64,000 bases of DNA. It comes from Shouchella clausii (GTDB lineage Bacteria; Bacillota; Bacilli; Bacillales; Bacillaceae_D). The translations under genes were made by a program, and so were the position numbers. The DNA is taken from assembly GCF_001598215.1 (NCBI RefSeq), contig NZ_BCXJ01000004.1, positions 1-64,000 of the forward strand, in the 5' to 3' direction. The notes below the pieces were generated by a model. It saw only the letters and a list, made by a program, of their open reading frames with translations, made no database searches and was not told where the DNA came from. Of the stretch, positions 25,252 through 36,695 are shown one piece after another (the first letter of the stretch is position 1; each line of letters starts with the position of its first letter).

Positions 25252-26226
25252 TCAATCAAGTCGAATGCGCGGATCAGCCACCGCATAAAAGATGTCTGCC
25301 AATAAGTTTCCGACTAAAACAGATAAGCCAATTAACAAATTAATGGCCATAATGACTGGATAATCGCGGTTAGCCATGCCGGATAAGAATAACGTACCAA
25401 TGCCAGGATAATTAAATACGGTTTCTACAATGAATGCGCCGCTTAATAGCACGCCAATTTCCATACCTAGTAGCGTTATTATGGGAATCATCGCATTACG
25501 GAGAGTGTGCTTGTACAAAACCGACTTCGCGCCCACTCCTTTAGCCCGAGCGGTGCGAATAAAATCACTCCCTTTTACATCGAGCATTTCTGAACGCATA
25601 TACCGCATAAAAATCGCTGTACTTGACAAACCAAGTGTAAGGCCAGGTAAAACCAAGTGCTGGATCCGGCTCACAAAAGCGTCAAATCCCGTTAAATTAG
25701 GGGAACCGATCGAACCTTGTGTTGGAAACCAGCCAAGCCCAAAAGAAAACACATAAATCGCCAACAATCCGGCGAAAAAGTTTGGCGTCGCTAGGCCAAT
25801 AAAGGCAAATGACGTCGCCGCATAATCTAAAACAGAATATTTTTTACGTGCTGAATAAATACCAATTGGAATCGACACAATGAGCGTAATTAAAAGCGCA
25901 AATGCGCCTAAATAGAATGTATTGCCGAGCCGTTGCGCGATTAGCTCGCTGACAGACCTACCAGTGAAATGAGTAGACATCCCTAAATCGCCTGTCACTG
26001 CCCGTTTGAGCCAGTTCCAATATTGAATATGTACCGGATCGTTTAATCCTAATGCTTCCCGGCGTTCCTCAATCACTTCTCGTGGCGTATTTGGGTCAAT
26101 CACTTCTCCACTCAACGCGTCCCCCGGAGCAAGGTATGCGAACAAGAACACGATCACTGACAGAATGAAGACCATTGGGATAAACTGCAGAACACGCCTC
26201 ACAATATATTTAAGCATCCGGGCCAC
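25252..26226 (-). CDS. oppB: peptide ABC transporter permease (OppB/DppB type)
   Basis: This is a 324-residue permease with an N-terminal helix (10-30), the family region LNDPVHIQYWNWLKRAVTGDLG and EAA loop ARAKGVGAKSVLYKHTLRNA, then VETVFNYPGIGTL. It pairs with OppC in the membrane. It lies 70 bp downstream of the binding protein gene, with a stem-loop between them, and 12 bp before oppC. Confidence 0.93.
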   Translation of the reverse strand: MARMLKYIVRRVLQFIPMVFILSVIVFLFAYLAPGDALSGEVIDPNTPREVIEERREALGLNDPVHIQYWNWLKRAVTGDLGMSTHFTGRSVSELIAQRLGNTFYLGAFALLITLIVSIPIGIYSARKKYSVLDYAATSFAFIGLATPNFFAGLLAIYVFSFGLGWFPTQGSIGSPNLTGFDAFVSRIQHLVLPGLTLGLSSTAIFMRYMRSEMLDVKGSDFIRTARAKGVGAKSVLYKHTLRNAMIPIITLLGMEIGVLLSGAFIVETVFNYPGIGTLFLSGMANRDYPVIMAINLLIGLSVLVGNLLADIFYAVADPRIRLD

Positions 26227-26254
26227 CTCTCTTATTCCAGCAAATTGAAGAAAG

Positions 26255-26281
26255 TTGAAGCAGCTGTAAAAGCTGCTTCAA
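26255..26281 (-). terminator. intercistronic hairpin between oppA and oppB
   Basis: An 11-bp perfect stem TTGAAGCAGCT/AGCTGCTTCAA with a 5-nt loop lies just after the binding protein gene on its strand. The tail is only moderately T-rich, so it may be a leaky terminator or an mRNA-stabilising hairpin that keeps binding protein above permease levels. Confidence 0.7.
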
Positions 26282-26296
26282 TTTACAGACACGCGC

Positions 26297-28048
26297 TTAT
26301 TCGGTTAAATGCCACTCATGTGTCTCGTCTTTAAATGTAAATGGCTTAATCGTTAAGCCTGCAAGACGTTTGTTGTAAACATGAAGTTCCGTTTCTGCGT
26401 AAAGTGGGACCGTAAAGGCATTGTCAATAAAGAGTTGAGCCCATTCCCCATACTTTTCAGCACGGAACTCCTGGTTGTCAAATGCCAATTCCGGGTTAAC
26501 CGCTTCTTGCAACAATTTTTCTTGTTCTTCGTCGTGGAAACGTGAATAGTTATAACCTGCTGTGCCACCATTAATCGGCCATGGGTCTGGGTCGGTCGAA
26601 GAAAGGGACCAGCCTGCCAAGAATAAATCGACATCTGTGTCGTTTTGTTCAATGATTTCAAAATGGGCTGGCGCCTCACGTGGCGTATTTAAGTTGACTT
26701 GAATGCCTACTGCCTCTAGCTGTTCTTTCATAACAGGCGCAACTTGTTCACGCACTGGGTTGCCCGTTGGATAATCTAAATTGATTACTAGTTCATTGCC
26801 ATCTGGATCTTCGACAAAGCCGTCACCATTGACATCTTCATAGCCTGCATCGGCTAGCTTTTGCTTGGCAAGGTCAGGATCGTATGCTAAGCCTTCAACA
26901 GCATCAGGGTTGTATGCCCATGACGCGCTTGGAAATGGCGCATCCAATAATTCACCGTGACCACGCAAAAATCCGTCGACAAATTCCTGGCGATTGATGG
27001 CATGAACAATGGCTTGGCGGAATTCAACGTCTTGCAGTTTTTCGTTCGGCTCCCAAGAATCTGGATCGGTTAAGCTATCGTTAGGGCCATGATTGATTTT
27101 CATGCCTAAGTATTGATAGCCTAGCTGCGCTTGTTCAAAAACAGTCAAATTGTCATTCCCTTCAATTGTCTCGACATCAGCAGCAGGGAAATCCCGAGGC
27201 ACATAATCGAGCTCGCCTTGTTCCAACATACCTGCTACGACAGAAGCAGAGACAACATTCCACGTGATCGAATCTAGTTTGGGCGCGCCTTTGTAGTAAT
27301 CTTCATTGGCTGTTAATACGTATTGCTCATTTTCAAGCATTTCAGTCAATTGAAACGGCCCTGTACCAATCACTTCTCCAGCGTTAATCGACCCGGCATG
27401 AGATGGAATATCAGCTACTGGAACGTCTCCGAATATATGCTCCGGAATAATATCCATTGATGTATCAGCCAGTGCCTTAACACTCGGTTCTTCAAAAATA
27501 AATTTAACTGTATAGTCATCTATTTTCTCAACGCCAGCAAATGTATCGCTCTTGCCGCTTACGTACTCTTCATATCCAGCAAGGGTATTCACATAGTTTT
27601 GACGTATGCCGCCTGCACCACCATAATCTGGATCGGCCATTGCCGTAAACGTAAAGACGACGTCATCGGCAGTAAAATCTTCACCATCATGCCACTTTAT
27701 ATCTTCACGCAAAAAGTAAGTCAACTCACGGTTGTCATCACTGAATTCCCAGTCTTCTGCTAATTCGGGAATGAAATTAAATTCTTCGTCTTGTTGGACT
27801 AGACCTTCATGAGTAATTTCAAGAATATGAGAGTCATACATAGATGTGTAAAAGATCGGATTGAATAAATTGTCTGGCGGTGACATCATTCCAAGATTGA
27901 CATTGCCACCTTCAACGGCCTCTCCTCCTGTGCCTTCCTCTCCTCCGTCAGTGCCTTCCCCGGAACCGCCAGTATCGCTGTTACAAGCAGCTAGCGTACT
28001 TGCAACAGCAGTTGCCAGCAAAAACGTATAAAATGGTTTTTTGTTCAA
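26297..28048 (-). CDS. oppA: peptide ABC transporter substrate-binding lipoprotein (OppA/DppE type)
   Basis: This lipid-anchored extracellular receptor of about 583 residues captures peptides for the OppBCDF transporter. From the TTG at 28048 (AAAAGGGGG at 8 nt) it has lipobox LAAC, a short Gly/Glu-rich linker and an SBP_bac_5 domain: FIPELAEDWEFSDDNRELTY, LREDIKWHDGEDFTADDVVF, IGTGPFQL and FRQAIVHAINRQEFVDGF. It is strongly acidic. An ATG at 28072 would add eight residues but precedes the ribosome site. It is the third gene of the operon, after the two ATPases. Confidence 0.93.
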   Translation of the reverse strand: MNKKPFYTFLLATAVASTLAACNSDTGGSGEGTDGGEEGTGGEAVEGGNVNLGMMSPPDNLFNPIFYTSMYDSHILEITHEGLVQQDEEFNFIPELAEDWEFSDDNRELTYFLREDIKWHDGEDFTADDVVFTFTAMADPDYGGAGGIRQNYVNTLAGYEEYVSGKSDTFAGVEKIDDYTVKFIFEEPSVKALADTSMDIIPEHIFGDVPVADIPSHAGSINAGEVIGTGPFQLTEMLENEQYVLTANEDYYKGAPKLDSITWNVVSASVVAGMLEQGELDYVPRDFPAADVETIEGNDNLTVFEQAQLGYQYLGMKINHGPNDSLTDPDSWEPNEKLQDVEFRQAIVHAINRQEFVDGFLRGHGELLDAPFPSASWAYNPDAVEGLAYDPDLAKQKLADAGYEDVNGDGFVEDPDGNELVINLDYPTGNPVREQVAPVMKEQLEAVGIQVNLNTPREAPAHFEIIEQNDTDVDLFLAGWSLSSTDPDPWPINGGTAGYNYSRFHDEEQEKLLQEAVNPELAFDNQEFRAEKYGEWAQLFIDNAFTVPLYAETELHVYNKRLAGLTIKPFTFKDETHEWHLTE

Positions 28049-28141
28049 CACGATTTCCCCCTTTTCTTTCATTAAATCGCTATGTTCAGTTATGTTTGCT
28101 TGAATCGAGTGAGCACCACCTCCTTCACTTAAAGTGAGCCA

Positions 28142-29134
28142 TTATACTGGTGATGGGCTTGTATCCGTATAAAGATGGCAGGCGACAAAATGGCCGTCCT
28201 TTTGCTCCGTCATTTCTGGGCGTTCGTGTTTGCAGCGCTCGTGGACATGTGGGCAACGCGTGTGGAACGCACAGCCTTTTGGTGGATTCGCCGGGCTTGG
28301 CAATTCTCCCTTCAAGGAAATTTTCTCTTTTTTGATTGTTACATCCGTCGAAGGCACAGCCGATATAAGTGCTTCCGTGTAAGGATGAAGTGGTGTTTCA
28401 TACAGAGAGTCTTTCTCAGCAACCTCCACAATCCTTCCTAAGTACATAACCGCTACACGGTCACTAATATGTTTAACCACGCTCAAATCATGGGCAATGA
28501 ACAAGTACGTTAGTTGAAATTCATCTTGCAAGTCTTTCATCAAATTTAACACTTGTGATTGAATCGAGACATCTAACGCCGATACTGGTTCGTCGCCGAT
28601 AATCAGTTTCGGCTTAGTACTTAAGGCACGGGCAATGCCAATTCGTTGCCTTTGCCCACCAGAAAATTCATGTGGGTATTTATTGTAAGACGACTTTGGC
28701 AAACCAACGGTTTCTAGCAATTCTTCAGCGCGTTTTTTCCGGTCAGCTTTCGTATTTATTGTTTTATGTACAAGCAATGGCTCTTCAAGCAATTCTCCAA
28801 TTGTCATGCGAGGATTTAACGAAGCATACGGATCTTGAAAAACCATCTGCATATCACGACGATAAGGACGCATTTTTCTATTTGAAAGATTTGAAATTTG
28901 CTCCCCATTAAAATAAACTTCCCCTTCGGTCGGATCAAGCAACCTTAAGAGCATTCGGCCTAGTGTTGATTTGCCCGAACCAGACTCGCCGACGATACCA
29001 AGAGACTCACCTTTATAGACCTTTAATGTAATGCCATCTACTGCTTTTACATAGCCGACTGTACGTTTAATAACGCCAGCTTTTATCGGAAAATGCATCT
29101 TTAACCCTTTTGCCTCTAATAGCACATTGGACAT
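28142..29134 (-). CDS. oppF: peptide ABC transporter ATPase (OppF/DppF type)
   Basis: This 330-residue cytosolic ATPase energises peptide import. It shows Walker A GESGSGKSTLGR, Q-loop MVFQDPYASLNPRMTIGE, ABC signature SGGQRQRIGIARAL, Walker B KLIIGDEPVSALDVS and the C-terminal oligopeptide extension with PANPPKGCAFHTRCPHVHERC, whose Cys set can hold an Fe-S cluster. The ATG overlaps the oppD stop (TAATG). Confidence 0.94.
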   Translation of the reverse strand: MSNVLLEAKGLKMHFPIKAGVIKRTVGYVKAVDGITLKVYKGESLGIVGESGSGKSTLGRMLLRLLDPTEGEVYFNGEQISNLSNRKMRPYRRDMQMVFQDPYASLNPRMTIGELLEEPLLVHKTINTKADRKKRAEELLETVGLPKSSYNKYPHEFSGGQRQRIGIARALSTKPKLIIGDEPVSALDVSIQSQVLNLMKDLQDEFQLTYLFIAHDLSVVKHISDRVAVMYLGRIVEVAEKDSLYETPLHPYTEALISAVPSTDVTIKKEKISLKGELPSPANPPKGCAFHTRCPHVHERCKHERPEMTEQKDGHFVACHLYTDTSPSPV

Positions 29135-30150
29135 TAGCTGATCGCTCCTTCTTTAAGCCGCTGCTTGTCAGGTTCTACACTGCCTTCTTGGTACAAATAA
29201 CAGCGCACATCCCTCGTTTTGCTTACGTTCACTAGTTCAGGCATCGCTTCTGTGCAAAACGGAGTGGCAAACTCACAGCGCGAGGCAAAGCGGCATCCTT
29301 GTGGAAAACGATGGGCTGGCGGGACCATTCCGCTTATTGCCTCAAGCCTGTCTTTGTTGTCTTCAAGTTTTGGCATGCTTTTCAGTAATCCTTGTGTATA
29401 TGGATGGAGCGGATTCGTAAACAAATCATAAGCAGGAGCTTCTTCAACGATTTGGCCTCCATACATAACAAGAACGCGATCGGCTGTTTCGGCGACAACG
29501 CCAAGATCGTGGGTAATCAACAGAATAGAAGACTGAAACTGATTTTTTATTCTTAACATTAAGTCGAGAATTTGTTGTTGAATGGTGACGTCAAGAGCCG
29601 TAGTGGGCTCATCAGCAATTAACAGCTTTGGGTTACACGATATAGCAATCGCAATCATGACCCGCTGCCGCATCCCTCCTGAAAGTTGATGGGGATATTG
29701 CTTCATGCTTTCTTCGGCGCGAGCAAAGCCGACTAGCTTTAACAATTCTACTGCCTGCTTGTGCGCTTGTTTTTTTGAGACTTGTTTATGCTTTCTGATA
29801 GTTTCAATTATCTGATTTCCAATCGTAAATACAGGATTCAATGAAGTCATCGGCTCCTGGAAAATCATCGCTATTTGTGCGCCGCGAATGCGATCAAGTT
29901 GTTTTTCTGTTTTCTTTAACAGTTCTTGTCCTTCAAGCTGGATTGACCCCTCTACTTTTCCAGGTTCATCTACTAGTCCCATAATCGACATAGACGTCAT
30001 GCTTTTTCCGCTGCCCGATTCCCCGACTAGCGCTACCGTTTCATTTTCATGAATATTAAACGTAACGCCGTCTACTGCTTTAACCGTGCGTGATTTGTTT
30101 AAATAAAAGTACGTTTTCACATCTTGCAGTCGAAGTAAAGGATCTGCCAT
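29134..30150 (-). CDS. oppD: peptide ABC transporter ATPase (OppD/DppD type)
   Basis: This 338-residue partner ATPase has Walker A GESGSGKSMTSMSIMG, Q-loop MIFQEPMTSLNPVFTIG, signature SGGMRQRVMIAIAI, Walker B KLLIADEPTTALDVT and Cys motif HRFPQGCRFASRC. The ATG follows GGAGG at 6 nt. It is the first gene of the operon; an extended -10 promoter lies upstream. Confidence 0.94.
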   Translation of the reverse strand: MADPLLRLQDVKTYFYLNKSRTVKAVDGVTFNIHENETVALVGESGSGKSMTSMSIMGLVDEPGKVEGSIQLEGQELLKKTEKQLDRIRGAQIAMIFQEPMTSLNPVFTIGNQIIETIRKHKQVSKKQAHKQAVELLKLVGFARAEESMKQYPHQLSGGMRQRVMIAIAISCNPKLLIADEPTTALDVTIQQQILDLMLRIKNQFQSSILLITHDLGVVAETADRVLVMYGGQIVEEAPAYDLFTNPLHPYTQGLLKSMPKLEDNKDRLEAISGMVPPAHRFPQGCRFASRCEFATPFCTEAMPELVNVSKTRDVRCYLYQEGSVEPDKQRLKEGAIS

Positions 30151-30187
30151 GTTTATCCTCCATCCGTACTAGGTAAATTTTGTGATA

Positions 30188-30197
30188 AGTATAGCAC
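30188..30197 (-). promoter_or_regulatory. extended -10 promoter of the opp operon
   Basis: Minus-strand TGCTATACT is an extended -10; the TTGCCG upstream is 19 nt away. The start codon is about 40 nt downstream. Confidence 0.42.
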
Positions 30198-30280
30198 AAA
30201 CGAATGATTTTTCGGCAAGTTTTTTTCTGTTTTTTTATTTTTCTTAATAGATTTTCTCACATTGCTTTTCTCTAAACGCA

Positions 30281-30319
30281 AAAAGCCCTTTAAGGAAACC
30301 CCTTAAAGAGCTTTTATTT
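30281..30319 (-). terminator. terminator after pdhD
   Basis: An imperfect 15-nt stem, AAAAGCCCTTTAAGG/CCTTAAAGAGCTTTT, with a 5-nt loop, closes the pdh operon. Confidence 0.8.
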
Positions 30320-30324
30320 GCTTT

Positions 30325-31731
30325 TTACAATGTGTGGATTGGCGTGCCAAGTGCGACTTCAGCCGCTTCCATCGTAATTTCGCCAAGCGTAGGATGCGCA
30401 TGGATGGTCAACGCAATGTCTTCAGCTGTCATGCCTGCTTCAATCGCTAAACCGACTTCAGCGATCATGTCAGAAGCGTTTGGCCCAGCGATTTGTCCGC
30501 CAATAACAAGGCCGTCTTCTTTGCGCGTAACGAGCTTCATAAAGCCGTCGGCATCATTTAAAGACAAAGCACGGCCATTTGCGGCAAATGGAAATTTCGC
30601 CACTTTGACATCATAACCAGCTTCTTTTGCTTGTGCTTCATTGTAGCCAACTGTCGCCAATTCTGGCTCAGAGAAGCAAACCGCAGGGATGGCGAGATAA
30701 TCGACTTCTGAAGGTTCGCCGCTGATCGCTTCTGCTGCTACTTTAGCCTCATAAGAAGCTTTGTGGGCAAGAGCCGGACCTGGAACAATATCGCCGATCG
30801 CGAAAATGTTTTTCACGCTCGTGCGGCCTTGCTTGTCTACTTTAATGTAGCCACGGTCATCCATTTCTACCCCGATGCCCTCAAGGCCAATTTCTTCTGT
30901 GTTCGGTTTACGGCCAACTGTAACAAGGACATAATCGGCTTCGATCACTTTTTCTTCGCCTTTAATTTCTGCTGTTACTTTTACGCCGTTATCGGTTTCT
31001 TCAACGCCTTTAGCCATTGCTTCTGTATGGAAAGTAACGCCATTTTTCTTCAGCTTCCGCTCAACAAGTTTTGCCATTTGTTTTTCGAAACCAGGCAAAA
31101 TTTGTTTTGTGCCTTCAAGCACGACGACTTCTGAGCCAAGGTTTGAATACGCGCCTGTTAGCTCAATTCCGATATAGCCGCCGCCAATGACAACCAACTT
31201 TTTCGGCACCTCTTTTAGAGCAAGGGCGCCAGTGGAATTAATGACGCGATCTGTGTATTTAAAGTTTGGAATTTCAATTGGGCTTGAGCCAGTCGCAATG
31301 ATGCAATGTTTGAACTTGTACGTGCTTGAGCTTTTCTCATCCATAATTTTCACAGTGTCTTCACCGGAAAAATAGGCTTCGCCACGGATGATTTCGACTT
31401 TGTTGCCTTTGAGCAAGCCTTCGACACCGCCCGTTAGCTTTTTCACAACAGAGCCTTTCCACTCTTGGACTTTCTCAAAGTCAATAGCGACGTTTTCAGC
31501 GCGTATGCCGATGTCTTCAGAAGACTTGGCAAGATGAGCGCGGTGCCCAGCTTGAATTAACGCTTTTGATGGGATGCAGCCGACGTTTAAGCAAACGCCG
31601 CCAAGGCTGCCTTTCTCGACAATGGTTACTTTTTGCCCAAGTTGCGCAGCACGGATCGCCGCGACGTAACCTCCTGGGCCGGAGCCAACTACGAGTGTAT
31701 CTACTTCTTGTGCGAAATCTCCAACAACCAT
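30325..31731 (-). CDS. pdhD: dihydrolipoamide dehydrogenase, E3 of pyruvate dehydrogenase
   Basis: E3 reoxidises the dihydrolipoyl arms of the complex with FAD and NAD+. The 468-residue protein has FAD motif [12 protein letters not shown], redox disulfide [12 protein letters not shown] motif [12 protein letters not shown], the second FAD segment FAIGDI and the catalytic HAHPT near the C-terminus. The ATG has GGAGGGG at 6 nt. It lies 3 nt after pdhC and is the last gene of pdhABCD. Confidence 0.97.
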   Translation of the reverse strand: MVVGDFAQEVDTLVVGSGPGGYVAAIRAAQLGQKVTIVEKGSLGGVCLNVGCIPSKALIQAGHRAHLAKSSEDIGIRAENVAIDFEKVQEWKGSVVKKLTGGVEGLLKGNKVEIIRGEAYFSGEDTVKIMDEKSSSTYKFKHCIIATGSSPIEIPNFKYTDRVINSTGALALKEVPKKLVVIGGGYIGIELTGAYSNLGSEVVVLEGTKQILPGFEKQMAKLVERKLKKNGVTFHTEAMAKGVEETDNGVKVTAEIKGEEKVIEADYVLVTVGRKPNTEEIGLEGIGVEMDDRGYIKVDKQGRTSVKNIFAIGDIVPGPALAHKASYEAKVAAEAISGEPSEVDYLAIPAVCFSEPELATVGYNEAQAKEAGYDVKVAKFPFAANGRALSLNDADGFMKLVTRKEDGLVIGGQIAGPNASDMIAEVGLAIEAGMTAEDIALTIHAHPTLGEITMEAAEVALGTPIHTL

Positions 31732-31734
31732 CTG

Positions 31735-33012
31735 TTACCCCTCCATTAATAGTAATTGTGGGTCGTTTAGCAAACGCTTGATTTGGTTAAGCGCGCTTTG
31801 CGCCGTTACGCCATCAATCAAACGGTGGTCATAGCTGATTGATAGTGCCAGCATTGTGCCCACAACAATTTCGCCGTCTTTTACAACAGGCTTTTCTTCA
31901 ATACGGCCGATGCCTAAAATCATGACTTCTGGGTGATTAATAATTGGCGTAAACCATTGTCCTCGTGCTGATCCAAGGTTGGAGATCGTTGCCGATCCAC
32001 CTGACATTTCTGCGCTTGTCAGCTTGCCTTCCCGGGCTTTTCCAGCCAACTCGTTAATTTCATCAGCAAGCGCAAAAATAGACTTGCGGTCAGCATCTTT
32101 GACGACAGGAACTACGAGGCCTTGCTCAGTGTCTGCTGCAATTCCGACGTTAAAGTACTTTTTGTAGACGATTTCGCCTGCTTCGTCATCAATTGACGCA
32201 TTTAATGCCGGATACTTGCGAAGAGCTGACGTCAAAGCTTTGACGACGTATGGAAGATACGTCAGTTTCGTGCCTTGGTCTGCAGCAATTTGTTTGTACT
32301 GTTTGCGATGGGCAACAAGGGCTGACACGTCCACTTCGTCGAGATGTGTCACGTGTGGAGCCGTATGTTTTGAATTCACCATTGCTTTTGCAATCGCTTT
32401 GCGGATGCCTTTAAGCGGTACGCGCTCTTCCAACTGCTCGTTTCCGCCAGCTTGTACCGTAGCAGCTGGTTTTGAGGAAGCTGTCTTTTCTTCTTCTTTT
32501 GGAGCTGCCGCTTCTTCGCTTTGCCCGCCTGATGCAAAGGCATCTACATCTTCTTTTAATACGCGGCCATTTTTGCCTGATCCTTTTACTTTAGAAATGG
32601 CAATGCCTTTCTCACGGGCATATTTGCGTACAGAAGGCATGGCAATGACGCGGGAACCTTCTCCTTCACCGCTTTCTTCAGAAGAAGTTTGCCCTTTTTC
32701 AGGCTCAGAGGCTGTTTGCTTTTCTTCTTTCGGTGCTTCCTCTTTGCTTTCTTCTTCAGCTTCATCATCGCCTGAGCCATCATCAATAACTAAGATGACA
32801 TCGCCAACATAGCTCGTCGTGCCTTCTTCCACTTTTACTTCAAGAACTTTTCCATCTACCGGAGAAGGAAGTTCAACGACAGATTTGTCATTTTGCACTT
32901 CAAGCAAAATGTCATCTTCTTTGACTTCATCCCCTTCTTTTACAAACCACTTCACAATTTCGCCTTCGTGAATTCCTTCACCCACTTCAGGCAGTTTATA
33001 TTTATAAGCCAC
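31735..33012 (-). CDS. pdhC: dihydrolipoamide acetyltransferase, E2 of pyruvate dehydrogenase
   Basis: E2 forms the core of the complex and transfers acetyl groups to CoA. The 425-residue protein has one lipoyl domain (lipoyl Lys in [11 protein letters not shown], about residue 43), a long acidic linker, a peripheral subunit-binding domain ([13 protein letters not shown]), an Ala/Pro/Glu-rich linker and the catalytic domain with SYDHRLIDG (catalytic His). The start is GTG, 10 nt after AAGGAGG. A long hairpin separates it from pdhB. Confidence 0.97.
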   Translation of the reverse strand: MAYKYKLPEVGEGIHEGEIVKWFVKEGDEVKEDDILLEVQNDKSVVELPSPVDGKVLEVKVEEGTTSYVGDVILVIDDGSGDDEAEEESKEEAPKEEKQTASEPEKGQTSSEESGEGEGSRVIAMPSVRKYAREKGIAISKVKGSGKNGRVLKEDVDAFASGGQSEEAAAPKEEEKTASSKPAATVQAGGNEQLEERVPLKGIRKAIAKAMVNSKHTAPHVTHLDEVDVSALVAHRKQYKQIAADQGTKLTYLPYVVKALTSALRKYPALNASIDDEAGEIVYKKYFNVGIAADTEQGLVVPVVKDADRKSIFALADEINELAGKAREGKLTSAEMSGGSATISNLGSARGQWFTPIINHPEVMILGIGRIEEKPVVKDGEIVVGTMLALSISYDHRLIDGVTAQSALNQIKRLLNDPQLLLMEG

Positions 33013-33055
33013 GGCTAAAACGCCTCCTTCATTATAACTCTAAATCATCTTCTAT

Positions 33056-33103
33056 AAAAGAAAGAACGATACTGGTTTTTCCCCAGCTTCGTTGCTTTCT
33101 TTT
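33056..33103 (-). promoter_or_regulatory. long hairpin between pdhB and pdhC
   Basis: AAAAGAAAG/CTTTCTTTT, AACGA/TCGTT and CTGG/CCAG pair in order, with one bulge and a small internal loop (18 bp). The minus-strand end is U-rich (TTCTTTCTTTT). It may be an attenuator, processing site or stabiliser between E1 and E2. B. subtilis has separate regulation of pdhC at this point. Confidence 0.6.
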
Positions 33104-33114
33104 CGCTTGCTTAT

Positions 33115-34092
33115 TTAGAAGTTGATAACTTCTTTTGCTTTTTCTACGATGGTCTGGTGGTCTGGCAGCCATGCATCTTCAGCAGCGGCAAATGGATAAA
33201 CCGTGTCTGGAGACGCAACTCGAAGCACTGGAGCTTCCAAGGAAAGAATCGCCCGTTCTGTAATTTCAGCAACAATATGGGAAGCCACACCTGCTTGTTT
33301 TTGCGCTTCTTGCACCACAATAGCGCGGTTTGTTTTTTCAACAGAATTAACGACTGTTTCCACGTCAAATGGGCTAATCGTCATCAAATCAATGACTTCT
33401 GCTTCAATGCCTTCTTGTGCAAGCTCTTCTGCTGCTTTCAAGGAAGCTTGAACCATCGCTCCATATGCCACAATCGTAATGTCTTTTCCTTCTCGCTTGA
33501 TATCAGCTTTACCAAGCTCAATTGTATATTCCTCTTCTGGCACTTCTTGGCGGAATGAACGGTAAAGTTTCATATGCTCTAAAAACACGACCGGATCATT
33601 ATCGCGGATCGCGGAAATCAACAATCCTTTTGCATCATAAGGGTTAGATGGGATAACGACTTTTACCCCTGGCGTTTGCGCCATCAACCCTTCTAGAGAA
33701 TCGGAGTGCATTTCTGGCGTTTTTACGCCGCCGCCGAACGGAGAGCGCACTGTAATAGGCATATGTTGTTTTCCGCCTGTGCGGTAACGCCAGCGTGACA
33801 TTTGCCCAGCAATTGAGTCAAACACTTCAAACACAAAGCCAAAGAATTGGATTTCCATTACTGGCCGATGCCCTGTCAGTGCAAGGCCAATTGCCAGACC
33901 GCCGATTCCAGACTCGGCAAGCGGCGTATCAAATACTCGGTCTTCGCCAAATTCTTTTTGCAAACCTTCTGTTACCCGGAAAACACCACCATTTTGGCCA
34001 ACGTCTTCCCCGAATATGAGAACATCTTCGTTCGCTTTCAATTCATTAGCAAGCGCGTTCGTGATCGCTTGAGCCATTGTCCAGTTACCCAT
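33115..34092 (-). CDS. pdhB: pyruvate dehydrogenase E1 beta subunit
   Basis: This subunit completes the thiamine diphosphate site of E1, which decarboxylates pyruvate. The 325-residue protein has the transketolase pyrimidine-binding domain ([36 protein letters not shown] with the cofactor Glu) and C-terminal transketolase domain ([26 protein letters not shown]). It starts 3 nt after pdhA. Confidence 0.97.
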   Translation of the reverse strand: MGNWTMAQAITNALANELKANEDVLIFGEDVGQNGGVFRVTEGLQKEFGEDRVFDTPLAESGIGGLAIGLALTGHRPVMEIQFFGFVFEVFDSIAGQMSRWRYRTGGKQHMPITVRSPFGGGVKTPEMHSDSLEGLMAQTPGVKVVIPSNPYDAKGLLISAIRDNDPVVFLEHMKLYRSFRQEVPEEEYTIELGKADIKREGKDITIVAYGAMVQASLKAAEELAQEGIEAEVIDLMTISPFDVETVVNSVEKTNRAIVVQEAQKQAGVASHIVAEITERAILSLEAPVLRVASPDTVYPFAAAEDAWLPDHQTIVEKAKEVINF

Positions 34093-34095
34093 AAG

Positions 34096-35539
<1,444 letters not shown>

Positions 35540-36193
35540 TTATTCAAAGCGCACATCTAAATCTGACGCTTCGTAAAATGCTTGTTTTGCGTCGTTGTAT
35601 GTATTTGTATGTTCATTAAATAAGTCCGTCGCCTCTTGAAACTCCTCATACTTAGCATTTGCCTCCTCTACTTGGGTTGTTAACGTCTCGACATCAAGGT
35701 CTTCTGTTTTCAACAAATTGTAAAGTTGTTCGTCTTGATCAAGCGTTTCAGCATACACTTCATACAGTTTTTGATAACTTTCATAACGGGCTTCCATTGC
35801 TTCTTTGAGTGTTTGTGCCAAATCTGCAAGCGGTTCCTCTTCTAATGCTGTGAATGCCTCATTAGCAGCTAAAAATTCCTCGTACCCTTCTTCAATGCTT
35901 TGTTTCTCGTTTGCAGACAGTTCCCGTCTTTTTTCGATGGACTCAATCGCCTCATCAGCGAGAGAAACGATTTCTTCGAACTGTTCCATATCCAGTTCCA
36001 TTATTTGATTATATAAATCAGCCTCATGTTCCTCGGCCTGAACGAGCGGTTCTTGCTGCACCTCAAACCCTTCTTTTTCAATTTGCGCAGCATTTTCTAA
36101 ATGGTCATAAATGGTTTCCGTTGCGTTTTCGCCACAGGCAGTCAGTAATAAAATCGATCCTACGCCGATTGTCGCAAGTTTTGTCTTCGACAC
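35540..36193 (-). CDS. ykyA: YkyA family putative cell-wall binding lipoprotein
   Basis: This 217-residue lipoprotein (lipobox LLTAC at about residue 20) consists almost wholly of acidic amphipathic helices, likely a coiled-coil bundle on the outer face of the membrane. Composition, length and position just upstream of pdhA match B. subtilis YkyA (PF10368). The function is unproven. The start is GTG with GGAGG at 7 nt. Confidence 0.9.
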   Translation of the reverse strand: MSKTKLATIGVGSILLLTACGENATETIYDHLENAAQIEKEGFEVQQEPLVQAEEHEADLYNQIMELDMEQFEEIVSLADEAIESIEKRRELSANEKQSIEEGYEEFLAANEAFTALEEEPLADLAQTLKEAMEARYESYQKLYEVYAETLDQDEQLYNLLKTEDLDVETLTTQVEEANAKYEEFQEATDLFNEHTNTYNDAKQAFYEASDLDVRFE

Positions 36194-36388
36194 ATTTTCT
36201 CCTCCTTCGACGGTTTAAGCTTTTTTTCGCCCCAAATACCACATTATCGAACATGGTCAAATTTGGCAAGATGCTTCAACTATTTTCTGCAAAACTAGGC
36301 GAATATCCAATCGTTTATTAGGAGGAGGCATATGATGTGTATTGAATCGCCTAACACATTTGCGATGACGAAAAAGGAGGAATTTTAT

Positions 36389-36592
36389 ATGGGTTACGGA
36401 TATGGTGGTTACGGCTACGGTCCTGGTTGTGAATCTTATGGGTATGGCGGTTATGGGTATGGCGGCGGCTACGGTGGCGGCAAAGGCTTTGCCTTAATTG
36501 TCGTACTGTTCATTCTCTTGATCATTGTCGGCGCATCTTGGTTTGGTTACGGCGGCGAAGAAGTCGGCCCTGGACCTGGACCTTGCAAATAA
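36389..36592 (+). CDS. YjcZ-type Gly/Tyr-rich small membrane protein
   Basis: The protein begins [20 protein letters not shown], continues as a Gly/Tyr repeat, then one hydrophobic helix (about 32-51, [19 protein letters not shown]) and a Gly/Pro tail. This is the YjcZ sporulation family pattern, usually associated with the spore. From the ATG at 36389 (AAAGGAGG at 8 nt) it has 67 residues. A second in-frame ATG at 36332 also has a strong site (AGGAGG at 6 nt) and would add 19 residues ([19 protein letters not shown]), so two forms may be made. Confidence 0.82.
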   Translation: MGYGYGGYGYGPGCESYGYGGYGYGGGYGGGKGFALIVVLFILLIIVGASWFGYGGEEVGPGPGPCK

Positions 36593-36606
36593 GAAGCCGC
36601 ATGTGC

Positions 36607-36636
36607 GCGAGCAGCCTAACGTCTGCTCGCTTTTTC
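36607..36636 (+). terminator. terminator after the YjcZ-type gene
   Basis: Stem GCGAGCAG/CTGCTCGC (8 bp, loop of 8) and T5. Confidence 0.88.
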
Positions 36637-36695
36637 TACTTGCGCCTGCCACTGAATATCCTTAAACTATATAGAGAAAATAAGGAGTGGTACAT

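Noticed and set aside
32216-32812. 198-residue plus-strand open frame over pdhC
   Set aside because: It is antisense to the Ala/Glu-rich linkers of E2, giving a Ser/Ala-rich artefact; no ribosome site.
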